Assembly (NCBI GenBank): GCA_021234155.1
Contig: JAJEKV010000332.1
Location: 188,001 to 252,000 of the forward strand
DNA length: 64,000 bases
From: Isoetes taiwanensis
Taxonomy: Eukaryota; Streptophyta; Lycopodiopsida; Isoetales; Isoetaceae
Direction of reading: 5' to 3'
In this document: piece after piece, positions 24,325-34,660 of the stretch
Numbering within the stretch: position 1 is the stretch's first letter
How the letters are laid out: each line of letters begins with the position of its first letter
Made by a program: the position numbers and the translations under genes
Notes under the pieces: model-generated
Told to the model about the DNA's origin: nothing
What the model saw: only the letters and a program-made list of their open reading frames with translations
The model's database searches: none

Positions 24325-24771
24325 ACAAAACCATCGTGCGAGAGACTCAAAATGATATCATATTTATTTATTTTCTTGTGGATAAATTATCATGATGTGG
24401 ATATGAAGTATAACCACACTCGTTTTTTCTTAATCTATAATCTAATGTATCCACAAGTATAGGTAGATGATGCACCATGAACTTAACTTTGGATTTCTTG
24501 AGGATATGTCGGTTTAGTGTTGGGTGTTGTTTCTTTTGACACAGGCGTTAACACTTCTATCAGTATTAAGTGGTAATATAAAAATTAGGATTATGTCGCG
24601 TCTTTCTTCCTAAGGATGTTGCCAATGTGGCATGATGTAAAAAATACAATCTATCTAAGATGCAATTTAACTTTTGATCTTGCAATAATATGGTCCATCC
24701 TTGTAAATGTAGGACGTGGGCATGTTTAAGCCAGCGCTAAATAGCAAAAAATCTCCAGATATTTTTTGTGG
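24325..24771. other. Unassigned spacer between B1 and element C
   Basis: AT-rich DNA without a supported gene. It ends with the left target-site copy TGTG (24772-24775) of element C. Confidence 0.4.
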
Positions 24772-24775
24772 TGTG

Positions 24776-24795
24776 AACAAGGTGACCTAGCAAAC
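24776..24795 (+). repeat. Left terminal inverted repeat of element C
   Basis: AACAAGGTGACCTAGCAAAC; the mirrored copy is 41642-41661. The similarity continues inward through CACTAATGACC. Confidence 0.8.
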
Positions 24796-25004
24796 ACACT
24801 AATGACCTGTGGTGCAATTGCAGATTCCTTTTCTGAAAACACGTAAATTCGGTATTTTTGACCTCTTTTAAAGAAAACGGGCAGCAGAAAAAAAGTTTCA
24901 ATCCAAAAGGTACACATTTAACAGAGGACGACATTTGTTGCTTCAAGTCAAACTAAAAAATAGTACTATTTTGAAACACTAAAATGCAAGGGAAAAGAAA
25001 AATG

Positions 25005-25200
25005 TCTATGCGCGCATAGATATGACAGTATCAATTCAATTAATATTTCACAAATGTTTTTTAATATCAAGGGGACATTTTTTTTGCAAGAACTTCTTCT
25101 TTAGTGTCAATATCAATGAGCGCGTATAGTGTTTTGCGTGTAAATCTTTTGAGTCTTTTTCTATGCGTGTATAGCATTGGCCTATGCGTGCATAGACAGA
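25005..25200. repeat. Element C palindromes, left part
   Basis: CTATGCGCGCATAG (25006), GAGCGCGTATAG (25118), CTATGCGTGTATAG (25161) and CTATGCGTGCATAG (25182), in AT-rich DNA. A different palindrome class from A and B. Confidence 0.75.
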
Positions 25201-25570
25201 CACAATTTATATTCCTTCAAAAACCCTAGGTTTGTGAAATAATCATCAAAAAGAGCTTCTGATAAGATTTGTTTTGCCTCCACGCATATAAATAATAAGT
25301 CCATATATATGACCATTATGCTGAGTAATACGCTCATTCTACGTACAAAGATTGTGTAAATTGATATGTCCCAAAATAACATGCTATAATCCTGTGAACT
25401 TCCTCACTTTCTGGAAAATTTTTCTCCTCTTCAAGATTTTGAAGGTCTTCAAGAGGAATGAGCTACAAGCATAGCTATAATTTTTTATGTAACCAAATGC
25501 TCGTGTTCAGAGGCGCTCAAAACGTATTTTCAAAATATTTTTCTGTTTGTCTGTGTCCATGCGCGCATAC

Positions 25571-25595
25571 AAGCAGAGTTTCATTAAAGTTGGAA
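25571..25595 (+). repeat. Left terminal inverted repeat of A2
   Basis: 25-bp repeat identical to the complement of 39229-39253. Confidence 0.93.
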
Positions 25596-25629
25596 TTCTG
25601 AAGACAAGTTGGAATAATTTTTATATAGT

Positions 25630-25930
25630 ATACCTTGGAGGGTTATGTATACCTCAATACTTATAGTATGGTTATGTGTATTACAAAAGGTTATGTATAC
25701 CTGTTGCATACTATGGTTATGTGTATTACAAAAGGTTATGTATACCTGATAACAATAAGATTACAATAAGATAACAATAAGAGTACAACCAGATTACAAT
25801 AAGATAACAAGTACTATTATTTTACTATTACTTATATTACGGTTATGTGTATTACAAAAGGTTATGTGTACATTTGTATACTAACACAAACAGATTACAA
25901 TAAGATAACAAGTAATATTATTCTTCTACT
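25630..25930. repeat. Subterminal repeats at the transposase end of A2
   Basis: Units of ATTACAAAAGGTTATGTAT with GTTATGTGT, then AATAAGATAACAATAAGA runs. Several copies of the first motif lie within about 330 bp of the terminus, mirrored in A1. Confidence 0.7.
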
Positions 25931-25931
25931 A

Positions 25932-26175
25932 TTACTCCGAATGATCGTAACTAGCGAGGCCCTCAGAGATCCTTTCGATCATGAACATTTGATACTCCCT
26001 ATTCCACGGAGATGGATGATAACATCGACGGGATCGGGGATAATGGCGAGGATTGAGAGCAACATGGTGGTGAGCCAGTCTTCAAGCGGTATATATCTCG
26101 CCAAGGCACCGCTTTGAAGTCCTCATGATTCATCTTGCAAGTGATAGAATCACGTTCAAGACCAGAATACGTCAT
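25932..26175 (-). CDS. Small family-A protein 3 (A2 copy, frameshifted)
   Basis: About 80 codons on the minus strand. The ATG complementary to 26173-26175 gives MTYSGLERDSITCKMNHEDF. After a frame change the reading is DPVDVIIHLPWNREYQMFMI and ends HSE before TAA at 25932-25934. The segment V.IIHLPW...YE resembles the ends of the two plus-strand small proteins (VKVHLYWLP, VMIHLIWLP), so the three look like paralogues. A TATA-like TATAAATATAC is near 26215-26230 in minus sense. No known domain; the frame break may be a sequence error. Confidence 0.55.
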
Positions 26176-26219
26176 AGCTAGACGGAGGCCAATGTTGCTG
26201 CACTCGGCAATTTGATGTA

Positions 26220-26320
26220 TATTTATACCCACCAAAATTATTGATGGTATATACCCAGCAAAATTATTGATGGTATATACTCACCAAAATTATTGATAGT
26301 ATATACATAGAAATTATTGG
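26220..26320. repeat. Tandem iterons in the small-gene promoter region (A2)
   Basis: Three to four units of about 31 bp on CAAAATTATTGATGGTATA, between divergent small genes 3 and 2. They may act as operator-like sites for an element-encoded protein. Confidence 0.7.
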
Positions 26321-26435
26321 ATCATATACATGTATGGTTTTCGTGATAAAGGCAATGAACACCAATAATTCACATCAATAATTTTACTTCACTATAAAAG
26401 CAGCTCCATCCGGTGGTAGAGCTCATTCATCTCCC

Positions 26436-26649
26436 ATGGCTTCCTTGCCTGATCGTCCAGAGAACATCCAATCCTTCAGGTGCTACCTTAGCTATAATGA
26501 TTTGTGTGAATGCTACAGAAATGGTATCAAACTTGATCCATGGTCAGTCCAAAGCAGATGGTCTGCGAAAGTGCTTGCAAGAAGCTCACTTTCGTGTTAA
26601 GGTCCACCTTTATTGGCTTCCGGATCAGGAGATCTTTGAATTTGAATAG
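26436..26649 (+). CDS. Small family-A protein 2 (A2 copy)
   Basis: Begins at the ATG at 26436 after CTCCC and reads MASLPDRPENIQSFRCYLSY, then NDLCECYRNGIKLDPWS. After a 1-base shift near 26580 it reads EAHFRVKVHLYWLPDQEIFE and stops at 26649. The promoter with CACTATAAAAGCAGCTCCAT at about 26390-26410 is nearly identical to that of small gene 1 at 27005-27030. The conserved end motif links it to proteins 1 and 3. Cys-rich middle, no known fold. Confidence 0.55.
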
Positions 26650-27059
26650 CATCACGTGCTTTGATGTTGATGATGAGTGAATCAGATTCGCTAAGGATAT
26701 AATAATGACATGAGTTCCTATGAACTATGCAAGTCGCATCTTTTATTTTCAATCACACCTATATTAGTCAAAAGAATGACGAAAGTGAATCATCTATGAT
26801 ATGTATACCTGTTAAGGATATAATAATATAAGCACTTATGATTTGTGTATCCGTTAAGGGATATATATAATATAAGCATAGTGAATATTAGTTGATGTAT
26901 AGAATCGAAAGTACATGATAGAATCATACCGCATGAAAGTACATGATACTTGTATACGCTCAATGATGGCTTTCTGGTCCACCCCAATAATTCACATCAA
27001 TAATTTTACTTCACTATAAAAAGCAGCTCCATTCGGGCTAGAGGTCATTCGCCTCTCCC

Positions 27060-27302
27060 ATGGATTATTTTCCTTCTTCTGTTCACCACATCGAGGCGAT
27101 CAAGTGCTCAATGAGCCACTCTGATCTTGTTGGTTGCCTAGATAGGCATCTTCTTCTTGATCCCTACCTGCGAAGAAAAGCTTTGGGCGCTGAGATTCAT
27201 TGCCCTGCGTCAATTCGTGTTATGATCCATCTGATATGGCTTCCTGAGCGCATGAGCTATGAGATATCAGGGATCACTACTACAGATCCTGAAGATGATT
27301 GA
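27060..27302 (+). CDS. Small family-A protein 1 (A2 copy), intact 80 codons
   Basis: Complete frame starting MDYFPSSVHHIEAIKCSMSH and ending TTTDPEDD. It contains SIRVMIHLIWLPERMSYEIS, the motif shared with small proteins 2 and 3. It has its own CACTATAAAAAGCAGC promoter about 45 bp upstream and converges on the transposase, whose stop is at 27458. It is the only small gene without a frame break, which supports it being a real product. No family recognised; a regulator of transposition or a DNA-binding accessory protein are guesses. Confidence 0.6.
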   Translation: MDYFPSSVHHIEAIKCSMSHSDLVGCLDRHLLLDPYLRRKALGAEIHCPASIRVMIHLIWLPERMSYEISGITTTDPEDD

Positions 27303-30242
27303 ATCACCTGTTCAACATATAAGCACTTCTGACCATCTTATCTATGAATCATGTATGCATTTATATATTAAAGATGTAGCGTTATATATGATCACAAATA
27401 TAGTAATGTTATGTATTAAGATGAAAGATATGTATTACAAGTACAAGATCTCATGTATTAAGATGAACAATGTGCTATGTCTTTCCACATGTCTACAATA
27501 TATTTCGGAATTTGGATTGTTTTCGGCCTCTTGCCATTGGCATCCCAAGCATAATGAATGGCATCTAAATTTTCGTACCTTGAAGGATCGGAAGGATTAG
27601 GCCGCCAACGCTTAGTCAAGCAGTCTTTGTAGTCCCCTCCAGTAGGCTTCCACCACGATACAAAAATATGTCCAAAATATGTAGATTCTGGATCAAGAAC
27701 AGCATTCTCCCTGCATATCCTAACCAAGTGGCGGTGTTATCATCTCGTGTCCGACTAGAACAAACATACCCTTTGTCACATATGCGTGAGGATCAAACTC
27801 TTCAAGAGGCAACACCGACGACCATCGACGGGCCACAATAAGATGGTAAAGGTCGTGTGACCAATGCAGATCGTCGACCCGACGGAACAAATCTTTGTTT
27901 GTTCTAGAGGAACTTGTCTTGTTTGTGGCCAAAATGCATCATTTTGAGGACGTCCTGGAGCAACATCCTCCAAAGAGATAAGAAGCTGGCTCCAATACTC
28001 AACACTTGCCGTGTATTGCCTTGCAAACAAGCTAGTTTCTTGATTCTTACATATGTCCTTCCATAGGGAGATGTATTTGTTGATGCTATCCTTCAACCCT
28101 GGAAGATCTTTCAATGTTGGTCTAGGAGGAATATTTTGTGGCACACCACTTGGTATCATTGGCTGACCATGTTCATCCTCTTTCCACATTCTAACTCCTG
28201 GAGAATCTGCTGGAAGCCACTCTTTATGTGTAGGACGCATTTTGTATTGCATAACAGGCCAATCTCCTGCCATCTTAAATTTGAAGAGCAATGGTTCAGT
28301 ATGCCCAACAAGGCGTTGGCCCTTATCAGGGATGAATCCCTTCACAAAATCCTTCCAATTTGGATCTTCATCAATAAAGTATGGAATTGGGGATTTTGCA
28401 TTGCATTTGCTAAACAAGTAAAGTAGCTCACGGTAGTGTCAAAGCATCCAAAATTTAACTCATCAAGGTTGAAAAATTTCCAAATAAAGCATCAATATCA
28501 TCATGGGTGTGGCCGACCATCATAAAGCCCACTTGGATCTCATCAAAGACCTTAAGCCAAGTCAAATAAGATAAGTATGAAAAGACATACCTATTTTTGT
28601 TTTGCCCTGATGCATTATCAAGTTGCAAATAGAGATTTCGGGGAGAGGGTTGAACACCCGAGTAATTCGTTGTAGTTGAAGCATTTGGCAATACTTACGC
28701 CATAGAAGCAAGTTTGTTCTTCAAAGGATTGGTATCCTTGATTGCTTGCATCCATTTGCACCGCGGGCTTACTTCCACATAAGTCACCTATCTTGTCCTC
28801 TTGTACCAATTCCAAGTTATGCAATATCCTAGAAAGTGAACCAATATGGAAGTTTGAATCATCTTTCCATAAATCAAGTGAGAAATGACCATAGGCACGA
28901 CCACCATGCCCATGAGTTAGAGCTCCTGTCAAACTGCTCTTCAAGCGATCGCCTCTCCATACAGATTTTGCTAGATGATGACTTCTAGGCACTAAAGTCT
29001 TAACCTGATCCATCTTATCATGTATTATACATAGATGATTTTCAGGAGACCGCTGTGACAATGCTCTCCAATGCCAATATTGACTTCTGCAAGAGCGTTG
29101 CTCTAGCATATGAGACCGACGTTGAATTGCAAGATTTCGTCTCTCTCTTGTATCTTTTGTTTTTTCCAGCTTCTGCTTAATTACGACGCAGATGTTGCAT
29201 TTAGAGAAGGCTGTATTTTTTGCAATGCTAACATCTGGAAATTCTCTTTTCCATATACTGTAGAATGAGTTCAAGGCTACAGTTGTTCCTGTAAGCTCTT
29301 CAACGACTGCACCAACTTCTTTATGTATAAGCTTCTTATTAAGAATGGAAGGAAGCTTCCGTACATTTTCTCTTACATCATCTCTACCTCTTTTGCTCCT
29401 ATGGGGAATACTTTCAGCATTCTCCTGAATGAATCTGTCTAGCACACATTCGGTGGCCAGTGTAGAAGATCTAGGCTTCTTAGAGCCAGTATTACCATGT
29501 TCAGCTACCTTTGCACCTGCTTCAAATCTGTTTCTCCAATTGTAAAATGTTGACTGACTGATACCTAAAGCCATGCGCCACCCAGCCAGACAGAATTCCA
29601 TCCCCTTGAGCACTATCCTGTCCTGTCCTTCTCCTGTGTAAGTCACACTCAGCACGTCAAAAAAAAGGTAACCCTTGCATTGTATGGTTGGGATAAAAAT
29701 TCTTTTCTTAATTCACGTACTTGATGCTTGGTAAGTTTCTTGTTGCAAGTATTTTTGCAGCAGCTTGACTTCATGAACTTATTGATTAACCATCATTCAT
29801 TTATTTTGGGATTATGTCTATTCCAAAATCGCGCCATATAAGCATTATTTTCAGTGCATTTAGGTTTTTTATTACATTTTTTGCATTTAAAAAACTATAG
29901 TATATGTCGTTATCTTTTCACATTTGCGTTAAACAAGGCAAGGAAAAGACCTATTTGCTTGAAATTAACATCAACAAAATATAGCATTACAACAACAAAT
30001 ATACTTGAAATAACAAATTCTATATTGACATTATAAAGAAAATAATCACTTATTTAACGAAATCAAGCAAATATTAGAATATGTAAAAAGTAAAATCACT
30101 CAAATATATAACTATATTCACATGTTTTTAACAACCCCTTGTAGTATTTTAGCCAAATAAAGCTGCAATATATGTACAATTAATAAACGTGTTGTCCTAA
30201 AAAACACTCTAAAATATAAAATTGTGATAAGATGTCAGGGTT

Positions 30243-30263
30243 AAATCGCGCTTGGCGCGATTT
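30243..30263. repeat. Family B palindrome in B2
   Basis: AATCGCGCTTGGCGCGATT, with 9-bp arms counting the outer A/T, has the same AATC.CGC half-site as B1. This supports B2 as a B-family member beyond its termini. Confidence 0.75.
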
Positions 30264-30407
30264 CACGAGCTATAATAGTGCAACAAAATCACCTTCTACG
30301 TGTAGCTGTGGCGAACTGATGCTTTAGAATGTAGAAAAGTTTGAGACCGCTGTGCAATTGGGAACCCAAACCGCCATCCTTTTTGGATCAAGAGAGGCTG
30401 CGGCTCT

Positions 30408-31545
30408 TATTCAAGCGCCATCTTCTTCACCAACCTTAGCTCCAATACCTTCCACTGCGATCTTAACATCCCGCTGGATCTGCTCCAACCCCTGTTTGAG
30501 ACAAATGAGCTATGGATGGCAGTTCCAGACTACTCTTTTTTTATCTCCTTTTTTTGGAAGTAACAGAGAGCAACTAATTCCTTCTGTAGTATTCATCGGC
30601 AGAAGCATCAACACCAGATTATGTAAACTATTATATATGCATATGTCTAGCCCTGCACATTCTTCCCTTCCTTATACTGGAGATACAGAAGACCTGCAGA
30701 TGCTATAAGACTCTGAAATAGCTCCAAAATCTGCATTGAGTTACAAATTTCTTCCACGGTGGGTTGAATCCCAGACTAGAAAAAAAGAAATAACCGTATA
30801 CAAAGGTTCTGGGCGCGGTAAATGCAAGAAATATGATAACTTGAGAAGATTGAATATATTCAGGCCATGAAAAGGCTACTAAAATCACATGAAACAGAGT
30901 AATATGACACTTTTGCAGCACCACAACCAGTGTACCCAAAAGCTCATAGATCTTTGAAAGATAATACAAAATAAGAACAAAAGAAAACCTTACCAAAAGC
31001 TCAAAATCCGACCAGAAAATAGAGCAGCCAGTTTCCCCATTTTCTTCAATCTTTGCCACTTGAATCTGCTCCATTCATCTTCTTCAAGACTGGCATATCA
31101 TACTAGCTCCGCATAAGAACATCATCTATAACTTTCGTCTGAAAATGTATAACTATTCTTATATGGATTTCGTCTTATAACCCCATCAAATATGGATTTC
31201 TATTCTATTCTGCTCACCTGCACATCTGTCATTGCCATTGTTGATGTCTGCAATGAAGGCCATATCTACATAGTCTTTCCATATTTTTTTATTTAAGCAT
31301 GCACAAAAATACAAACCACCAGAGCCTAAGAGACACCAGAGACGGCCCAACATGTTGCAGATCTTGGCCACTGAGAAAAGCATATATCTTTTGAATAGTA
31401 GTCCCCTGCTATTTGAAGAAACACATGAAACCACAGACTCATTGCAGTTCTGAAACAAAAGTGCACAAAACTCCCCTGCCCAGGTCCGATTTTCCATGCT
31501 TGTCTTTCGCTGCAAAATCCGACCATCTTCTTCTACTATTTGCAA
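30408..31545 (-). other. Possible small spliced gene within B2
   Basis: Exon-like pieces on the minus strand, in order: MENRTWAGEFC (about 31499); MEQIQVAKIEENGETGCSIF ending before GTAAGG (about 30990); QPTVEEICNSMQILELFQ (about 30740); and CLKQGLEQIQRDVKIAVEGI followed by a stop near 30410. The last two are heptad-like and could form a coiled coil. Either a gene proper to short B elements or captured host exons. No family recognised. Confidence 0.3.
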
Positions 31546-31739
31546 AATCCATCTTCTTCTGCCATTTTGCTTACGCTATTTCATATCATATTTCATATTG
31601 CAGCCGTATTCCTACCTTACTTCATGCCATATCTGCTGTTGTTCCTGCTATATTCTTTGCTGTCCATATCCGCTGCCGTTCATGCCATATCCGCTACTTC
31701 ATACCATATCCGCTGCATTTCTATATCTCTCTAGTTGAA

Positions 31740-31995
31740 TCTCATGCTAGGACAGAAAAGAAAATGAAATGGGAGCGGGAAGCCACACTCTGGCGGAAAA
31801 GGAAGGGAAGCCACGCTCTGGCGGAAATGGAAAATAAAATGGGAGAGGGAAAAATGAAATGGAAGAGGAAAGAAAACAAAAGTGAAAAAAAGGAAAACGG
31901 GCGTGCCGCGTGACGCGAGGGAAAGGGAAATCAAACTATTTTAAGCACACGGGCGGGAAAAGAAAGAAAAAGCGGAAACAGTGGCAACGGCGGCA
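31740..31995. repeat. Purine-rich tandem stretch near the right end of B2
   Basis: Two close copies of GGGAAGCCAC.CTCTGGCGGAA (31779-31825), then GA-rich sequence. Confidence 0.5.
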
Positions 31996-33349
31996 AAAAG
32001 CGGCAATCTAATTTTGTCCCAAAATTAAGACATTATCTAAAAATATTTGAATGATGGTTGATTGAAGTTGTGGAGCATAGCCTTTCCTCTTTGCTCTTTC
32101 CCTTGGGCTGTCTTGGAATCCTATGTGTGTAAGTATACTTCCTTTTTCGTTTGACTTGAGCCTGAATGTTGTCCTCAAATGATTCTATGTCCATATCCTC
32201 ATTTTCTTTAGCTTCTCGAGCTTGCAGATGTTGTGAGACAGTCCTTCCATCCTGCAGCATCACATCGCTATTTTCCCATTGTACAAGTGCATTTTCTGCT
32301 GGCCTTTCTGCACAAGCATGACATTTCAGATCCTCTGTAACTAGTGCAGGAAGGATCTTTCCCACACAGAGCCCCACCTTTGAGTCTCCTAAAAATTCAT
32401 CGTCAACAGCATCACGGGGATCATCAAGACAATTATGGCCTCTGCATATTTACTTCGGGTCACATGCATGAAGAATGTGGCAATGCTTATCCAAGAGATC
32501 GGTTCTTGAGAAACTAGGTGGTGGTTCATCATCATCCGATGCTATCCCTGCGAGGAAACGCGTGTGCGTAGATCCACCGTAGGATCAATTTCTTCATCGC
32601 ATCGACATTAATCGCCTCTGATTCTACATTCGAGGTCGGTGATGGAGTAGCTAAATCAATGGCATGATATCTTATATCTGCCGAGGCCATTCGATAAACG
32701 TGTGCCCACGCCTCTTCAATGTTGTCGGCCGCCATCACATGGAATCGGAAGGATGTGTGTAGGCACTACTGACCTCGGTAACTTAACGCTTTCGTTGAGT
32801 GCGTCAACATTCTTCCCATGGATGCAAGTTCTATTCACGCGGACACCCTTACCAACCACGGTATTATTCGACAAGGTTCACCATATTCTCTCAGGCCGCC
32901 ATCGTTTTGTAGGAGCGGGCGATGACAATCGAGTCTGATGATGTTGTGGAGGGACTACTAGGCAAGTTGGGGTATCAGTATCAGACGTTCCTGATGACAT
33001 AGTTGGGGCTCCTTCACAGTACTTCACTTGATTTCGAGGCCATTCGATGAATGTCCCCACGGCCCAAAGAATATCTGCTCCCTCACAAGGAATGGGAAGC
33101 ACATGGGTGGGCACTATGGCTTAAGTGACCTCCACGACCACATTGCACCATGGAATGTTCCTGCCATGCAGATGGCCTCTATGCAATTCATGTCCCCTGG
33201 CAACTACCACATCCCCATCGACAAGGTTACGCAGGGGCCTTTTTCTGTGAGAATCAATACACATATATATATACTTGTTAGGACATGCAACCCTCGATGA
33301 CATATCGTAGTAAAAATAAGCCGAAAATCGCGAAAGAAATTATATCTTA

Positions 33350-33650
33350 CGAGACAAATGGCATTTTGCTCCATTTCTTAAATGGCGCCTTGATCGGCGC
33401 CATTTACCTTTTAAATGGCGGTGCGCCATTTTCAATGGGCCATTTTCCTTGAATGGAGCATTGCGCCATTTTCATTGAAATGGGCATTTGCGCCATTTTC
33501 CTTGAAATGGGCATTTTATTTCCCTTTAGATGGCGCACTGCGCCATCTAAAGGAAAATGGAAGAAATTTGCTCCATTTCAAGGAAAATGGCACTGCTCCA
33601 TTTCAAGGAAAATGGCCCATTGACAGGTAAATGGCATCTTCAATCTAAAT
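33350..33650. repeat. Palindrome array in intron 1 of the A2 transposase
   Basis: At least eight half-sites of AAATGGCGC or GCGCCATTT, with GGAAAATGG spacers. One clean palindrome is TAGATGGCGCACTGCGCCAT near 33528. Confidence 0.85.
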
Positions 33651-33865
33651 GCTATATCTAATAGCTAGAGTTATGGATTCCTATTACTACAAGATTCAGC
33701 AAGACATCAATTGTTGAGAACTTATCTACTGAACAAGATAGAGAAGATCTACCCTTAAACATATTAAAACATTTAACATCCTACATTAAACATACTAAAA
33801 CATTTAACATACTAGAACTGAATAGCAACTAACCTGGAGGTCATTGACGTTTCCGGATCTGCCAT

Positions 33866-34622
33866 ATCAGAGAATGCGCCTGAAGAATTTGGACAAGCGC
33901 CTGAATAATCTGGACAAGTCTGGACAAGCGCCTGGAGAATCTGGACAAGCGCCTGAAAAATGAAGACGAGCGCCACTAGAATGAAGCCAAGCGCCTGAAG
34001 AATGAAGCCGAGCGCCTAAGAACGAAGCCGCGCGCCAGAAGAATGAAGACAAGGGCTAAGCGGCTGCAAAAGAAAGACAAGCGGCCAAGCTGGCAACTGC
34101 TGCTATCGACTAAGGAACCTCCTGACAGCAGACAGCGAAAGGCGCCCATTATACGGGCGGGCAAATTCAAATTTCAAATTTGAGCAGGCGGGCGGCGGTA
34201 CACGGGCGGGATGACTCAAAATTTATAATGGCGAACGGGCGGGAGAAACGGACGGGCGGGAAAATTCAAATTTTTTAAAATTTGTAGAGACGGACTGGCG
34301 GGCGGGAAAAATCAAAATTTTAAAAATTTCCAGAAACAGACGGGCACGCAAATTTGAAGAGACGGGCGGGCGGGTAGAATTGGTTTTCTTTTCTTTCCCC
34401 CGACTTTTCTTTTCTTTTCTTTCCGTCCAATTTTTATTTTCAATTTCATTGTTCTTTTCTCCCGCCTCCGCCTTCCGCCTTATACGCCTTAGCCCAATTG
34501 CCCGGCCTTGCACACTCTCTCCTATTCAAGCATCTTCTCTCTCTAAGCTTGTTGATCCAGGGGCTTCGGAAAAAAAAGTGGAGTAGGATTTATACGGTCC
34601 CATGCGTTTATACTTTTATACA
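33866..34622. promoter_or_regulatory. Bidirectional promoter region with minisatellite, A2
   Basis: It separates the start codons of transposase (33865, minus) and ParB-methyltransferase gene (34623, plus). At 33877-34050 a minisatellite of about ten 20-bp units reads GCGCCTGAAGAATGAAGCC with variants. Then comes AAATTTGAA- and GGCGGG-rich sequence and, by 34380-34500, a pyrimidine-rich tract. TTTATAC just before 34623 may be a weak TATA element. Confidence 0.6.
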
Positions 34623-34660
34623 ATGGCTAATCTTGATCAAAATCCAAGAGCCAGGCTCAG

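Larger units (their letters stand above)
29788..32059. mobile_element. Short family B element (B2) inserted in the A2 transposase
   Basis: A 2.27-kb element. It starts AACCATCATTCATTTATTTT, ends TGAATGATGGTT, and is flanked by GATT at 29784-29787 and 32060-32063. A1 has the uninterrupted site with a single GATT (AATC on the plus strand, 7920-7923), which proves insertion. Left-end identity with B1 extends through GGGATTATGTC, and the right end shares TTGTCCCAAAATTAAGACAT. No transposase, so it would depend on one from a B element. It holds a palindrome of the B class and a possible small spliced gene. Confidence 0.92.
27458..33865 (-). pseudogene. Family A transposase, copy in A2, interrupted by B2
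   Basis: Exon 1 (ATG at 33865) reads MADPETSMTSR, then an intron to about 33246 (acceptor TTCTCACAG). Next come two related domains, with VDGDVVVARGHELH and VPTHVLPIPCEGADIL plus GTFIEWPRNQ, and later VPTHILPIPCDG; they resemble DUF8039 of plant transposon proteins. A CHACAERP segment (32310) and KSSCCKNTCNKK beside the insertion look zinc-binding. An HTH follows (GISQSTFYNWRNRF, about 29560). The DUF7869-like core has LCIIHDKMDQVK (29010), LQLDNASGQNKNR (28600) and GHTHDDIDALFG (28500). The end is TKRWRPNPSDPS to stop at 27458. B2 splits the gene at 29788-32059, and small frameshifts lie near 28670, 28420 and 27850. Superfamily placement is inference. Confidence 0.82.

Noticed and set aside
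24776-24795. Element C as a CACTA (En/Spm) transposon
   Set aside because: CACTA occurs internally near the end, but the tip is AACAAGG and the duplication is 4 bp rather than 3.
31413-31913. 166-codon plus-strand frame in B2
   Set aside because: Composition is low-complexity purine/pyrimidine and it overlaps exon-like pieces on the other strand.
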